From contig CAADGU010000435.1 in NCBI GenBank assembly GCA_900696625.1, positions 1 to 39,203 on the forward strand: a stretch of 39,203 bases of DNA. The letters are read 5' to 3'. The position numbers and the translations under genes were made by a program. The DNA is from an uncultured Chloroflexota bacterium (GTDB lineage: Bacteria > Chloroflexota > Anaerolineae > Promineifilales > Promineifilaceae). The notes under the pieces were generated by a model. The model saw only the letters and a program-made list of their open reading frames with translations, did no database searches and had not been told where the DNA came from. Shown piece by piece: positions 26,679-34,453 of the stretch. Every line of letters starts with the position of its first letter. Position 1 is the first letter of the stretch.

Positions 26679-27763
26679 AGATTAAATTTGACGTTGATGA
26701 TGTCCCCGTCGCGCATGACGTAGGTTTTGCCTTCCTGGCGCATTTTGCCGGCGGTGCGTACCTGGTGCATCCCACCCAGAGCGATCAGGTCATCGTAATG
26801 CACCGTTTCGGCGCGGATAAAACCTTTGGCCAGGTCGGTATGGATGGCAGCGGCAGCGTCTACGGCCGTAGCGCCCCGCTTAATTGTCCATGCCCGCACC
26901 TCATCTTCCCCCACCGTAAAGAAAGATTGCAGCCCCATCAGGTCATAACTCAGACGAATGATTTTATCCAGGCTGAGTTCCGTCACGCCATACTCTTCCA
27001 TGAACATGGCTAATGACTCTTCATCCCCGGCGGCGCTCAACTGCGCCAGTTCCATTTCCAGCTTACCCCGCAAATTGGTAACGACCGTCTGCGGGTAATC
27101 ATAGGGCACTATCACCTCGTCCTGGTCATCGCCGATGTTGAAGATCAAGACGATGGGTTTAAGCGTCAACAGGCCATACCCACGCACAGATTTGATCTGT
27201 TCATCGGTGAGGGGGAGTGCGCGCAACGGCCGTTCCGCCATCAACGCCTCATTCATCTGCTGGAACAGGGCCAGTTCCGCCTCCGCTTCCGCCTTATTTT
27301 TGAAAGCGCCCCGCTGCAAGCCCCCTTCCAGCTTTTCCAACCGCCGCTCCACCGCGCCCAAATCATTGAGGACAAATTCCGTGTCCAGCGCTGCCAGATC
27401 GCGGGCCGCGTCTACACTGCCATCGGGGTGTGGGTGCAGGTCACTCTCAAAGGCGCGCACCACATGCACAAAGCCATCCAACCCGGACAGGTGGTTGAGC
27501 AGTTCGCCGGGCAGCCCACCGCCTTCAGTAGCCCCCTTTTTCAGCCCGGCCACATCCGTATAGGTGATGCGGGCATAGGTGGTCTTTTTGGGGTTAAACA
27601 TGCGGCTGAGTACGTCCACCCGCGCATCATGTACGTCTACAACGGCCGTCAGCACATCAAACCGCCCGCCCATACTCTGCCCCACCGGGGCATCCCCTTT
27701 AGTTAGCGCATTAAAAATCGTCGTTTTGCCCGCCCCCGGCAGGCCAATCACACCAAGTTTCAT
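26675..27763 (-). CDS. ychF: Redox/ribosome-associated ATPase YchF (OBG family)
   Basis: The protein has about 362 residues. The P-loop GLPGAGKTTIFNALT is near the N terminus, then come the G3 segment DVAGLKKGATEGGGLPGELLNHL, a coiled-coil insertion (VERRLEKLEGG) and the IVLIFNIGDD strand. The C-terminal TGS-like domain contains DDLIALGGMHQVR and the terminal YVMRDGDIINVKFNL. YchF proteins bind ribosomes and hydrolyse ATP rather than GTP; the usual NxxE replacement of NKxD is not clear in this copy. ATG 27763 is preceded by GAAGGA on the minus strand. The gene is convergent with the acyl carrier protein gene. Confidence 0.92.
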   Translation of the reverse strand: MKLGVIGLPGAGKTTIFNALTKGDAPVGQSMGGRFDVLTAVVDVHDARVDVLSRMFNPKKTTYARITYTDVAGLKKGATEGGGLPGELLNHLSGLDGFVHVVRAFESDLHPHPDGSVDAARDLAALDTEFVLNDLGAVERRLEKLEGGLQRGAFKNKAEAEAELALFQQMNEALMAERPLRALPLTDEQIKSVRGYGLLTLKPIVLIFNIGDDQDEVIVPYDYPQTVVTNLRGKLEMELAQLSAAGDEESLAMFMEEYGVTELSLDKIIRLSYDLMGLQSFFTVGEDEVRAWTIKRGATAVDAAAAIHTDLAKGFIRAETVHYDDLIALGGMHQVRTAGKMRQEGKTYVMRDGDIINVKFNL

Positions 27764-27833
27764 ACGTAATCCTTCTTTTAACGCGAGACGGCACGGTCTG
27801 GAGACCGGCCACAGCCAGAGGGGTGGCAAGTGA

Positions 27834-27871
27834 CGGGTAGCAAGTGGCAAGTGCCTGCCACCTGCTACCCG
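27834..27871. repeat. Spacer hairpin with heptamer words GGTAGCAAGTGGCA
   Basis: Bases 27834-27849 pair with 27856-27871 with one mismatch (16 positions, 6-base loop). Related AGTGGCA/AAGTGAC words extend to the left. It lies directly after the stop of the minus-strand lipoprotein gene and upstream of ychF. Confidence 0.78.
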
Positions 27872-28906
27872 CTACTGCACGCGCTCCAACTTCCAATCAT
27901 CAAAAAACCAGCCATTGTTCATCAGACCATAGCGGGCGCGAATGCCAATGCCCAGGCGCACACTGGCCGGGTCATTCAGGGTAAAGGTGAAGGGGATGTC
28001 ATTCCAGACGCCAAAGGCGGGCGCCAGCCAGGCGGTACCCCCGCCAGGGCCAATAATGCGAATTTCACCGGCGTAGGGATCATTGGCGAATACTTTGGAG
28101 TTACCGTTATACGCCATTACCAGGTCAGGGTACGCCCGAATAGTTAATTTATAAGTACCGGCGGGCAGGTTCACATCCTGGTACAAGCGGAAACTGATAG
28201 GGCCGTTGCCTTTGAAAATTTTGATGGTGTAGTTGCCATCTTTGATGAACAGTCCGCGTTCATTTTCTGGCAGTTGGCTGGATGGTAATACCCGCGTTTC
28301 GGGGCGATACCATTGATCCCAAGGATTTGAGCCATATCCGGTAGGGCCTTCGTCCCATTCAAAAGCCCAATTGTTAGGCAATTGCAATTCAGACAACCCC
28401 CACATGTTGTACCAACCTTCTTCAAAGGAGGGGTTGGGCAGGAATTGACCGCCAAAAACGGGATTGGGTGGCGGGGTGGCGGTGGCGGGCGGTCTGGTTG
28501 GCTGTGGTGGAGCCGGTGTGTTGGTGGGCAGGGGGATGGGGGTATCGGTGGGCACGGCCGTCGGCGTGTCGGTTGGTGGTGGCGACGGTGTGTCGGTGGG
28601 TACGGCCGTGCTGGTGGGGGGGGGTGTGGCCGTATCCACCGGCGTGGGTGTATCCAGAATGACCGCCGGGAGGGGAGTGGGCGTGGGCAGGTCAGCCGTG
28701 GGCGCAGCGTCTACCACATCCGGCGCGGCGACTGTCTGGGCGACGGCCGTGTTGACAACACCTTGCGCAATCAACGTCCCGGCAATGCCCGCATCCACCG
28801 TTCCCTGCACATCTACTTCCGTCAGGCGGGGTTCATTCTGGCAGGCTGCCAAACCCAAAAATACGACTAAAACAAATCGTCTCCACTGTTTGTTCCTGAA
28901 AACCAT
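27872..28906 (-). CDS. Lipoprotein with Thr/Pro linker and a carbohydrate-binding-like jelly-roll domain
   Basis: The protein has about 344 residues. It has a lipoprotein signal MVFRNKQWRRFVLVVFLGLAAC with lipobox LAAC. A short helical region (VDAGIAGTLIAQGVVNTAVAQTV) is followed by a long TPTP/PTDTP linker. The C-terminal domain of about 190 residues begins LPNPSFEEGWYN and ends NNGWFFDDWKLERV, the pattern of CBM4/9-like or discoidin-like beta-sandwiches that often bind glycans. No catalytic motif is seen. ATG 28906 has GAGGTT about 8 bases upstream. A putative promoter is found at 28943-28971. Confidence 0.83.
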   Translation of the reverse strand: MVFRNKQWRRFVLVVFLGLAACQNEPRLTEVDVQGTVDAGIAGTLIAQGVVNTAVAQTVAAPDVVDAAPTADLPTPTPLPAVILDTPTPVDTATPPPTSTAVPTDTPSPPPTDTPTAVPTDTPIPLPTNTPAPPQPTRPPATATPPPNPVFGGQFLPNPSFEEGWYNMWGLSELQLPNNWAFEWDEGPTGYGSNPWDQWYRPETRVLPSSQLPENERGLFIKDGNYTIKIFKGNGPISFRLYQDVNLPAGTYKLTIRAYPDLVMAYNGNSKVFANDPYAGEIRIIGPGGGTAWLAPAFGVWNDIPFTFTLNDPASVRLGIGIRARYGLMNNGWFFDDWKLERVQ

Positions 28907-28942
28907 AAGATGTGAACCTCTTAACGACGGACAAAACGGCGC

Positions 28943-28971
28943 ATTGTATGTCCGTCTCAGACCTGGGGCAA
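28943..28971 (-). promoter_or_regulatory. Putative promoter for the CBM-like lipoprotein
   Basis: On the minus strand TTGCCC (28966-28971) and TACAAT (28943-28948) are 17 bases apart, 37 bases upstream of ATG 28906. Confidence 0.5.
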
Positions 28972-28972
28972 A

Positions 28973-29000
28973 TCCGTTTAGCCAATTCCGTTTAGCCAAT
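28973..29000. repeat. 14-base tandem duplication
   Basis: TCCGTTTAGCCAAT occurs twice in direct succession (28973-28986 and 28987-29000), immediately upstream of the promoter at 28943-28971. Confidence 0.75.
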
Positions 29001-29034
29001 CATGTGGCCAATCGCCCGGCTCATGATTTAGCTA

Positions 29035-29616
29035 TCATTGAAGTTTTACCAGTTCCACCAGGATAAACGTCAACATACTGAAAACCAGACCGGTCAGAAA
29101 AGAAATATACGCAATGCGAATGAACCGGTACTTTTTTAGCCCCAGGTAGATACCCATTTCGTAAATGTCCCGCATCATCGCCTCATACGCCCGGCTTGGG
29201 TCATGCAAGATAGGTTCCAATTCGGCCACCCATTCACTGTATTCCAGGTTGGTAAATGTGCCAAAAAACAGCAGATTAGTATGTGGGTCACGTAAATCTG
29301 GCTTCGCGTTCAAGTTTAATTTGGGCATCACCGCATACGCCGCCGAAATGATCGTCACCAGCGAACCGGCAATGAGTACCAGCACCGGCCAACGCAGGAA
29401 CGGGTCTTCCAGATAACGAATGGAAATGGTGACAATGACCGACGCCAACGTAAACATCATGCTGGCTTTCACATCGGCCATCTGGCTCAACTGGGCATGG
29501 TAGGCGCGCGTCTGGCGAAACATCTGGTCCAGATGCCCAGACGGTGTGAGCGTCCACATCTCCTTGTTTTGCTCCATATCCACCTGTGCGGCGCCGTTAT
29601 CTTTTACCTCTAGCAT
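29035..29616 (-). CDS. DUF5706/PycTM-like membrane protein
   Basis: The protein has about 193 residues. An amphipathic helix (HLDQMFRQTRAYHAQLSQMADVKASMMFTLASV) leads into two close hydrophobic helices, a cytoplasmic region (NLLFFGTFTNLEYSEWVAELEPILHD, then MMRDIYEMGIYLGLKKYRFIRIAY) and a final C-terminal hydrophobic helix. This order, with ADxKAS before the first helix and the KYRxIRxAY block before the last, is the pattern of the DUF5706 (PycTM) family. Some members are membrane effectors of Pycsar anti-phage systems, in which a cyclase makes cCMP or cUMP. No cyclase is adjacent, so a defence role is unproven. ATG 29616 is chosen because GGAGG lies 5 bases upstream; 29628 would place the start before that site. 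Confidence 0.68.
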   Translation of the reverse strand: MLEVKDNGAAQVDMEQNKEMWTLTPSGHLDQMFRQTRAYHAQLSQMADVKASMMFTLASVIVTISIRYLEDPFLRWPVLVLIAGSLVTIISAAYAVMPKLNLNAKPDLRDPHTNLLFFGTFTNLEYSEWVAELEPILHDPSRAYEAMMRDIYEMGIYLGLKKYRFIRIAYISFLTGLVFSMLTFILVELVKLQ

Positions 29617-29660
29617 GACAACCTCCAACAGTTCTTCAAGATGGCTCTATCCGACGTGAT

Positions 29661-29697
29661 ACGTGATGCGTGAGGTCTCTCTGCTCACGCATCACGT
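29661..29697. repeat. Spacer hairpin (word ACGTGATGCGTGAG)
   Basis: Bases 29661-29674 pair perfectly with 29684-29697 (14 bp, 9-base loop). It lies between the divergent PycTM-like and R2lox genes and shares its word with the hairpin at 17494. The rest of 29698-29802 shows nothing clear. Confidence 0.78.
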
Positions 29698-29802
29698 TTA
29701 ATCTACCCACGAATTCTCTAAAAGTCCTTGCCATCGTTTACCGCCCCGTGTTCTACCACAAAACAGCCAAAAAGGATAAACTTGTGCCTACTTTTTAGAT
29801 TA

Positions 29803-29823
29803 GTTCAATCTTGAAGATTGAAC
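29803..29823 (+). promoter_or_regulatory. Perfect operator-like palindrome upstream of R2lox
   Basis: Arms GTTCAATCTT and AAGATTGAAC flank one central G. The palindrome ends 22 bases before the R2lox ATG. Its AT-rich, dyad-symmetric form fits a repressor site better than a terminator, but no regulator gene is adjacent. A further half word AATCTT follows. Confidence 0.5.
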
Positions 29824-29845
29824 CAATCTTATAGGGAGACGAGCT

Positions 29846-30760
29846 ATGGTTCACCACGAATTTGCCACTACCCGGCGCGGCCTAAACCGAAATTTACCGG
29901 CGATGCGCCTCTATGAAAAAGCCAAACGGCTGGGCATTTGGAATCCAACGGACATTGACCTGAGCCAGGATGCCCGCGAATGGGCGCGCTTGCAACCAGA
30001 GGAACAGGACTTACTGCTGCGGCTCACGTCCATGTTCCAGGCCGGGGAAGAGGCGGTGACGCTCGATTTGCTGCCTTTGATCATGGCGGTGGCGCGTGAC
30101 GGCCGTATCGAGGAAGAAATATACCTGACCACCTTCCTCTTTGAAGAGGCCAAACATACTGACTTTTTCAACCGTTTTCTACAGGAAGTGTCCCGGCAAC
30201 ATACCAATGGCACACCGGCCGATCTCGGCCGTTACCACACCGAAAGTTACCGCCACATCTTTTACCACACCCTACCCCAAACATTACGGGCGCTGCACGA
30301 TGACCCATCGCCGGCGGCCCTGATTCGGGCTTCCGTCACTTACAACATGGTGGTGGAAGGGGTGCTGGCCGAAACCGGCTATCACGGCTACTTCACCGTG
30401 CTGGATCAGGAAAAACTGCTGCCCGGCATGAGACAGGGCATCACCCTGCTCAAACAAGATGAATCCCGCCACATTGCTTACGGTGTTTTCCTCATCTCCC
30501 GACTGCTGGCGGCCGATGACGGCTTATGGGCCACCGTCGAGGAGACAATGAATACCTTGCTGCCCTATGCGCTGGACACCATCGGCGAAACCTTTGCCGG
30601 TTATGACCCCATCCCCTTTGGTTTAGACCCGGCCATCTTCACCGATTTTGCCCTGAACCAATTCCAAAAGCGCATGGATCGGATCGAAAAAGCGCGCGGT
30701 GCTTCATTGGCCGAAATTGAACAAGTAACCCACCTGATCATTGAAGGGGATGATGGGTGA
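29846..30760 (+). CDS. R2-like ligand-binding oxidase (R2lox, Mn/Fe ferritin-like protein)
   Basis: The 304-residue four-helix protein resembles the ribonucleotide reductase small subunit but carries the R2lox pattern. Metal ligands are Glu69 (GEEAV), Glu101 and His104 (FEEAKH), Glu171 (NMVVEGVL), Glu206 and His209 (DESRHIAYG). The two residues that form the family's Tyr-Val ether crosslink are also present: Val71 and Tyr166 at the expected offsets from Glu69 and Glu171. R2lox proteins bind a heterodinuclear Mn/Fe site and a long-chain fatty-acid-like ligand; the physiological reaction is unknown. No ribonucleotide reductase large subunit is nearby, supporting R2lox. GGGAG lies 9 bases before ATG 29846. 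A hydrolase gene follows. Confidence 0.9.
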   Translation: MVHHEFATTRRGLNRNLPAMRLYEKAKRLGIWNPTDIDLSQDAREWARLQPEEQDLLLRLTSMFQAGEEAVTLDLLPLIMAVARDGRIEEEIYLTTFLFEEAKHTDFFNRFLQEVSRQHTNGTPADLGRYHTESYRHIFYHTLPQTLRALHDDPSPAALIRASVTYNMVVEGVLAETGYHGYFTVLDQEKLLPGMRQGITLLKQDESRHIAYGVFLISRLLAADDGLWATVEETMNTLLPYALDTIGETFAGYDPIPFGLDPAIFTDFALNQFQKRMDRIEKARGASLAEIEQVTHLIIEGDDG

Positions 30761-30768
30761 TGGATGAT

Positions 30769-30810
30769 GGGTGACGGGTGACGGGTGACGGGTGACGAGT
30801 GACGAGTGAC
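30769..30810 (+). repeat. Six tandem heptamers (GGGTGAC x4, GAGTGAC x2)
   Basis: Perfect 7-base periodicity runs from 30769 to 30810, preceded by related GATGGGTGATG words from about 30750. Unlike most other spacer repeats it has no inverted arm. It begins just after the R2lox stop and ends 15 bases before the next ATG. Confidence 0.88.
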
Positions 30811-30825
30811 GGAATACGGATCACG

Positions 30826-32106
30826 ATGAAACAATTGCTGCGTTTGTTGACGATGAGTACGGCCTGGCTGGCATTTCTGACGAATGTGCGGCTGCCAGAC
30901 GGCCGTCTGCTCCCCTTCCTGGCCTTACTCAAAGGTTTTGCCGGGCCGCTGTCTCCGTTTCTGGCGCTCATCAGTCTGAAAGGGGCGCTGATGGCCCTGT
31001 GGCGGCGCGACTGGTTAGCCCTGGCGGCCGCATTGAGTGGCATTTTCTTCGCCAGACAGCACATCAAAAAAGTGACCGCCCCCCATGATGAATTTGCCTT
31101 TGCCTTTGGCGCAAACTGGCAGCAGCGTATTCCCCACCATCTACAGTGGCGGCTGCGACCAACCCGGTATGGGCTACGGCCGTTAACCTCCCCCCCCGCC
31201 GCCCTCTCCGCCAACGTCATCATCGGCTGCCACCAGGAAACAGGTGAGCCGTTGCTGGCTGACCTGTGGCAGCCGCCAGCCGGCGTCCCCCACACCGGCA
31301 TCGGCATCATTTACCTGCACGGCAGCGGCTGGCATTATATGGACAAAGATTTTTGGGGAACGACACGGCCGTTGTTCCAACATCTGGCCGGTCAGGGTCA
31401 CGTTATCGCCGATGTCGCTTATACCCTGGCTCCCAAAGCCACCATCATTCCCATGGTCGCCGATGTCAAACGAGCCATTGCCTGGATGAAAACAAATGCG
31501 GCTGACCTGGGCATCAACCCGGAGCGCATCGTCCTGATGGGCAGCTCGGCCGGGGCGCACCTGGCACTGCTGGCGGCCTATACCCCCAACCATCCCATTT
31601 TAGACCCGGCAGATGTGGGTGGCCTGGACACGGCCGTGCATGGCGTCATCTCCTACTATGGCATCACCGACTGCGTCAGCGGCCATGAACGGCTGACCCA
31701 CATTCCGCCGACACCGGCGGTTCTGTCGCCCTGGGTCGAGCGCCTGTTGAAACGGGGGGGATTGCTGCCGGGTGACGGCCGTTACATCGAAGCCCATCAC
31801 ATGATTCCCCTCACACTGGGGGGCCTGCCCCATGAAGAACCCGACATGTACCAGCTTGCCTCGCCGCTCACCCACGTTGGCCCCCATTGCCCACCCACGT
31901 TGCTCATCAACGGCACACACGATATTGGCACGGATATAAACCAGCATCGCTGGCTGCAGGCCGCCCTGTATCGCCACCAGGTTCCCTGCGGTCATGTAGA
32001 AATAGCGTACGCCGACCACGCTTTTGACCTCATCGCGCCCCGTTGGTCCCCTGCCGGGCAGGCCGCCCTGTATGATGTGGAACGGTTTCTTGGACTGCTT
32101 GTCTAA
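30826..32106 (+). CDS. Alpha/beta hydrolase of the HSL/BD-FAE esterase type
   Basis: The protein has about 426 residues. The first 80 include hydrophobic helices (LALLKGFAGPLSPFLALISL, LALAAALSGIFFA), suggesting membrane association. The hydrolase domain has the oxyanion block IIYLHGSGWHYMDKD, the nucleophile elbow VLMGSSAGAHLALLAAY, an Asp in LLINGTHDIGTD and the catalytic His in IAYADHAFDLI. It is probably an esterase or lipase acting on a small acyl ester; the substrate is unknown. A location directly downstream of R2lox, a fatty-acid-binding oxidase, may hint at lipid metabolism (inference). ATG 30826 lies after the heptamer repeat, and no good ribosome binding site is visible. Confidence 0.85.
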   Translation: MKQLLRLLTMSTAWLAFLTNVRLPDGRLLPFLALLKGFAGPLSPFLALISLKGALMALWRRDWLALAAALSGIFFARQHIKKVTAPHDEFAFAFGANWQQRIPHHLQWRLRPTRYGLRPLTSPPAALSANVIIGCHQETGEPLLADLWQPPAGVPHTGIGIIYLHGSGWHYMDKDFWGTTRPLFQHLAGQGHVIADVAYTLAPKATIIPMVADVKRAIAWMKTNAADLGINPERIVLMGSSAGAHLALLAAYTPNHPILDPADVGGLDTAVHGVISYYGITDCVSGHERLTHIPPTPAVLSPWVERLLKRGGLLPGDGRYIEAHHMIPLTLGGLPHEEPDMYQLASPLTHVGPHCPPTLLINGTHDIGTDINQHRWLQAALYRHQVPCGHVEIAYADHAFDLIAPRWSPAGQAALYDVERFLGLLV

Positions 32107-32136
32107 AAAAACAGACCCCAAAATTTGTTCAAACTG

Positions 32137-32165
32137 TTGACAAACTTTTCAGGCTTTGTTATAGT
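32137..32165 (+). promoter_or_regulatory. Strong promoter of the LacI/sugar locus
   Basis: TTGACA at 32137-32142 and TATAGT at 32160-32165 are 17 bases apart. The expected start point, near 32172, lies inside the operator that follows. Confidence 0.75.
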
Positions 32166-32170
32166 TTTGG

Positions 32171-32198
32171 CAGTTCGTGGGAGCGCTCCCACGAACTG
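32171..32198 (+). promoter_or_regulatory. CelR/CebR-type operator, perfect 28-bp palindrome
   Basis: The core TGGGAGCGCTCCCA (32178-32191) is identical to the known operator of the cellobiose-responsive LacI-family regulators CelR (Thermobifida) and CebR (Streptomyces). Symmetry extends over 28 bases with flanking CAGTTCG/CGAACTG. It begins 5 bases after the -10 box, so binding would block transcription. Confidence 0.82.
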
Positions 32199-32248
32199 TT
32201 GAGGAGAAGAGTACACTCGCTGACAACGTCGTCCAAAACATATGCCGG

Positions 32249-32277
32249 GCTTTTCACATGAATGAAAAGCTTTTTTT
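32249..32277 (+). terminator. Intrinsic terminator or attenuator in the lacI leader
   Basis: GCTTTTCA (32249-32256) pairs with TGAAAAGC (32263-32270), followed by seven T residues. It lies between the two operators, about 80 bases after the predicted transcription start and 128 bases before the LacI start codon. Confidence 0.65.
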
Positions 32278-32287
32278 GGTGCGCATT

Positions 32288-32301
32288 TGGGAGCGCTTCC
32301 A
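32288..32301 (+). promoter_or_regulatory. Second CelR-like operator
   Basis: TGGGAGCGCTTCCA differs from the first operator core at one position. Its centre is 110 bases downstream of the first, so a looped repressor complex is possible. Bases 32302-32404 hold nothing else clear. Confidence 0.7.
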
Positions 32302-32404
32302 AGAATGGGCTACGCCACTTCTCCCCTGCCAAACCTTAGCAAAAAAGCAATTTCTCTGATGTAGGCTCTCAGGCATTCTGAAATCCTGATGGCCTGGTAA
32401 GCTA

Positions 32405-33415
32405 ATGAGTCGGTTGACCCTGGAAACCATAGCGGAATTGGCCGGCGTCTCACGCTCTACCGTATCGCGGGTGGTGAACAACCACGTCAGCGTGCGCCCC
32501 GAAGTGCGTGAGCGGGTATTATCCGTCATCGAAGAGACCGGTTACCAACCTGATCCCGCTGCCCGTCGTCTGGCCGGGCAGCGCGCCAATATCATCGGGC
32601 TGGTCATTGCCGAACCGGCGCAAGCATTGTTCGCCGATCCCTATTTCCCCCGTCTTATACAGGGCATCACCCAGGCATGTAATCCGCTGGAATTAACCCT
32701 CTCCCTTTTTCTATTCCACACCAAAGAAGAAGAGGCCAGCTTATACCCCAAAATCATTCGTAACAATCTGTTTGATGGGCTGATTACGGCGGGTAATCAT
32801 GTGGATGATCCGTTGGTGCCGCAACTGATTGAAAATGACGTTCCCTTTGTGGCCATTGGCCGCCATGAACACCCAGATGTTAATTTTCTGGACACCGATA
32901 ATGTGGCCGGCGCCCATGCCGCTGTTACCCATCTGATACGCCTGGGCAGGCAGCGCATCGCCCACATTACCGGCCATCTCAACAACCGTTCTGCCCAAGA
33001 TCGGCAGCAAGGGTACCTCAACGCGCTGCGGGATCGGGGGCGAACGGTAGACCCGGCCCTGATTGAAATTGGGGACTATACCGAAGCCAGCGCCTATGAA
33101 GCGATGCACCGTTTGTTGACCAAAGGGATTGACGCGGTTTTTGTGGCCTCAGACAGTATGGCGTTGGGGGCCATGCGCGCCTTACGCGAAGCGAACGTCA
33201 CTGTACCGGATGAGGTAGCCGTGGTTGGGTTTGATGATCTCCCGCCCGCACTGTTAGCCATTCCTCCCCTGACGACGATCCGCCAACCAATTCGGCGGAT
33301 CGGCGCGTTGGCCGTGGAGACATTGTTAGACATTATGGATAACGGATCTAAACCGGCGCGGCGGGTGATTTTGCCCACAGAGTTGGTGGTTCGGGAAACA
33401 TCGGGTGTTGGATAA
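32405..33415 (+). CDS. LacI-family transcriptional regulator (CelR/CebR-like)
   Basis: The 336-residue protein has the N-terminal helix-turn-helix LETIAELAGVSRSTVSRVVNNH (residues 4-25) and the hinge helix RRLAGQRANIIGLV, where the usual SLAS/RRLA minor-groove contact sits. A periplasmic-binding-protein-like effector domain follows (NIIGLVIAEPA, GLITAGNHV, DAVFVASDSMALGAMRAL, VAVVGFDDLPPA). The operators with the core TGGGAGCGCTCCCA upstream suggest autoregulation and a cello-oligosaccharide or related beta-glucan effector; this is inference from the operator match. The next gene, a ROK kinase, begins 6 bases after the stop. Confidence 0.92.
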   Translation: MSRLTLETIAELAGVSRSTVSRVVNNHVSVRPEVRERVLSVIEETGYQPDPAARRLAGQRANIIGLVIAEPAQALFADPYFPRLIQGITQACNPLELTLSLFLFHTKEEEASLYPKIIRNNLFDGLITAGNHVDDPLVPQLIENDVPFVAIGRHEHPDVNFLDTDNVAGAHAAVTHLIRLGRQRIAHITGHLNNRSAQDRQQGYLNALRDRGRTVDPALIEIGDYTEASAYEAMHRLLTKGIDAVFVASDSMALGAMRALREANVTVPDEVAVVGFDDLPPALLAIPPLTTIRQPIRRIGALAVETLLDIMDNGSKPARRVILPTELVVRETSGVG

Positions 33416-33421
33416 GAAGCA

Positions 33422-34453
33422 ATGATGACGTTGAATGGTGGGAAACAGACACAAACGGCCGTAGATGCAGCCGTTGTTGGCGTAGATGTGGGCGGCACCA
33501 CCATTACCGCCCTGGTGGTAGACGCCGCCTGGCAGCCACGCGCCCAGTTCACCTGCCCCACCGACAAACGGACACCCCACAGCACCCTGGAAAGCATTCA
33601 AACGGCCGTACACCAGGCACTCAACCAGGCCGGCATCTCCCTAAACCAGGTCAGCGCCATCGGCATTGGCATCCCTGGCCGGGTTGATCCCCAAACAGGC
33701 ATCGTCCATCTGGCCGTCAATCTGCATTGGGATGATATGCCCGCCGGGGCGATGTTAAGCGCCGCCTTTGGTGGTGTACCCTGCCTGTTGGAAAATGACC
33801 TGCACCTGGCTGCTCTGGGCTATTACACATTTTTTGCCGACCAGACCATCCGGCAGATGGCCTATGTGGGCATTGGCACCGGGCTGGCTGCCGGGTTAAT
33901 TCTGGACGGCCGTCTCTACCGGGGCGCGCACGGCATGGCCGGGGAGTTTGGGCACATGGTCGTCGAGCCGGACGGCCCCCGCTGCAACTGTGGCAATCAT
34001 GGCTGCCTGGAAATGTACGTGGCCGGGCCGGCTATTGCCCATGCCGGGCAGCAGGCAGCCGCCGCCGGGCAGATGCCGGTAACTAGAGAGGGGGAGTGTG
34101 TCACGGCCGTAGACGTTTTCCAGGCCGCCCGTTTGGGCAATCAGGCCGCCCAAACAATCATCAACCAGGCCGGTGTTTACCTCGGTCGCGGTTTACAAGC
34201 CCTCATCATGGCCTTCGACATAGACAAAATCATCCTCGGCGGCGGCATCGCCCGCGCCGGCGACACCCTCCGTCAGGCCATCTTACGCGAATGGCAGCGG
34301 CAGGCGCGCCTATCCCCAGTAGCCGCCGAAATGCTGATACCAGAAAAATTAGTCATAGCGCCACCAGACATCAACCCTGGTGCATGGGGTGGTGTGGCGC
34401 TTGTGCGCCAAAACCTGGTGAACACAACGCCACCACTACTCATAACCACTTAA
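33422..34453 (+). CDS. ROK-family sugar kinase (glucokinase-like)
   Basis: The 343-residue protein has the ATP-binding VVGVDVGGTTITALVVD at about 18-34 and IGIGIPGRVDPQTG. The catalytic Asp126 is in LLENDLHLAALG. The ROK signature is GMAGEFGHMVVEPDGPRCNCGNHGCLEMYVAG, with zinc ligands His178, Cys188, Cys190 and Cys195. There is no N-terminal helix-turn-helix, so it is an enzyme rather than a ROK repressor. It probably phosphorylates glucose or a related hexose released from the imported oligosaccharide. The start is ATG 33422 or the adjacent ATG 33425. Downstream lies a perfect ribosome-binding-like sequence with no gene directly after it. Confidence 0.92.
   Translation: MMTLNGGKQTQTAVDAAVVGVDVGGTTITALVVDAAWQPRAQFTCPTDKRTPHSTLESIQTAVHQALNQAGISLNQVSAIGIGIPGRVDPQTGIVHLAVNLHWDDMPAGAMLSAAFGGVPCLLENDLHLAALGYYTFFADQTIRQMAYVGIGTGLAAGLILDGRLYRGAHGMAGEFGHMVVEPDGPRCNCGNHGCLEMYVAGPAIAHAGQQAAAAGQMPVTREGECVTAVDVFQAARLGNQAAQTIINQAGVYLGRGLQALIMAFDIDKIILGGGIARAGDTLRQAILREWQRQARLSPVAAEMLIPEKLVIAPPDINPGAWGGVALVRQNLVNTTPPLLITT

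Noticed and set aside
29846-30760. Ribonucleotide reductase small subunit (NrdB)
   Set aside because: The Val71/Tyr166 crosslink pair, length and absence of a large-subunit gene fit R2lox better.
30769-30810. Possible CRISPR array
   Set aside because: Repeats are only 7 bases and contiguous, without spacers; no cas genes are present.
32177-32359. A 60-codon frame in the lacI leader
   Set aside because: It starts inside the operator, runs through the terminator hairpin and second operator, and shows no protein-like pattern.
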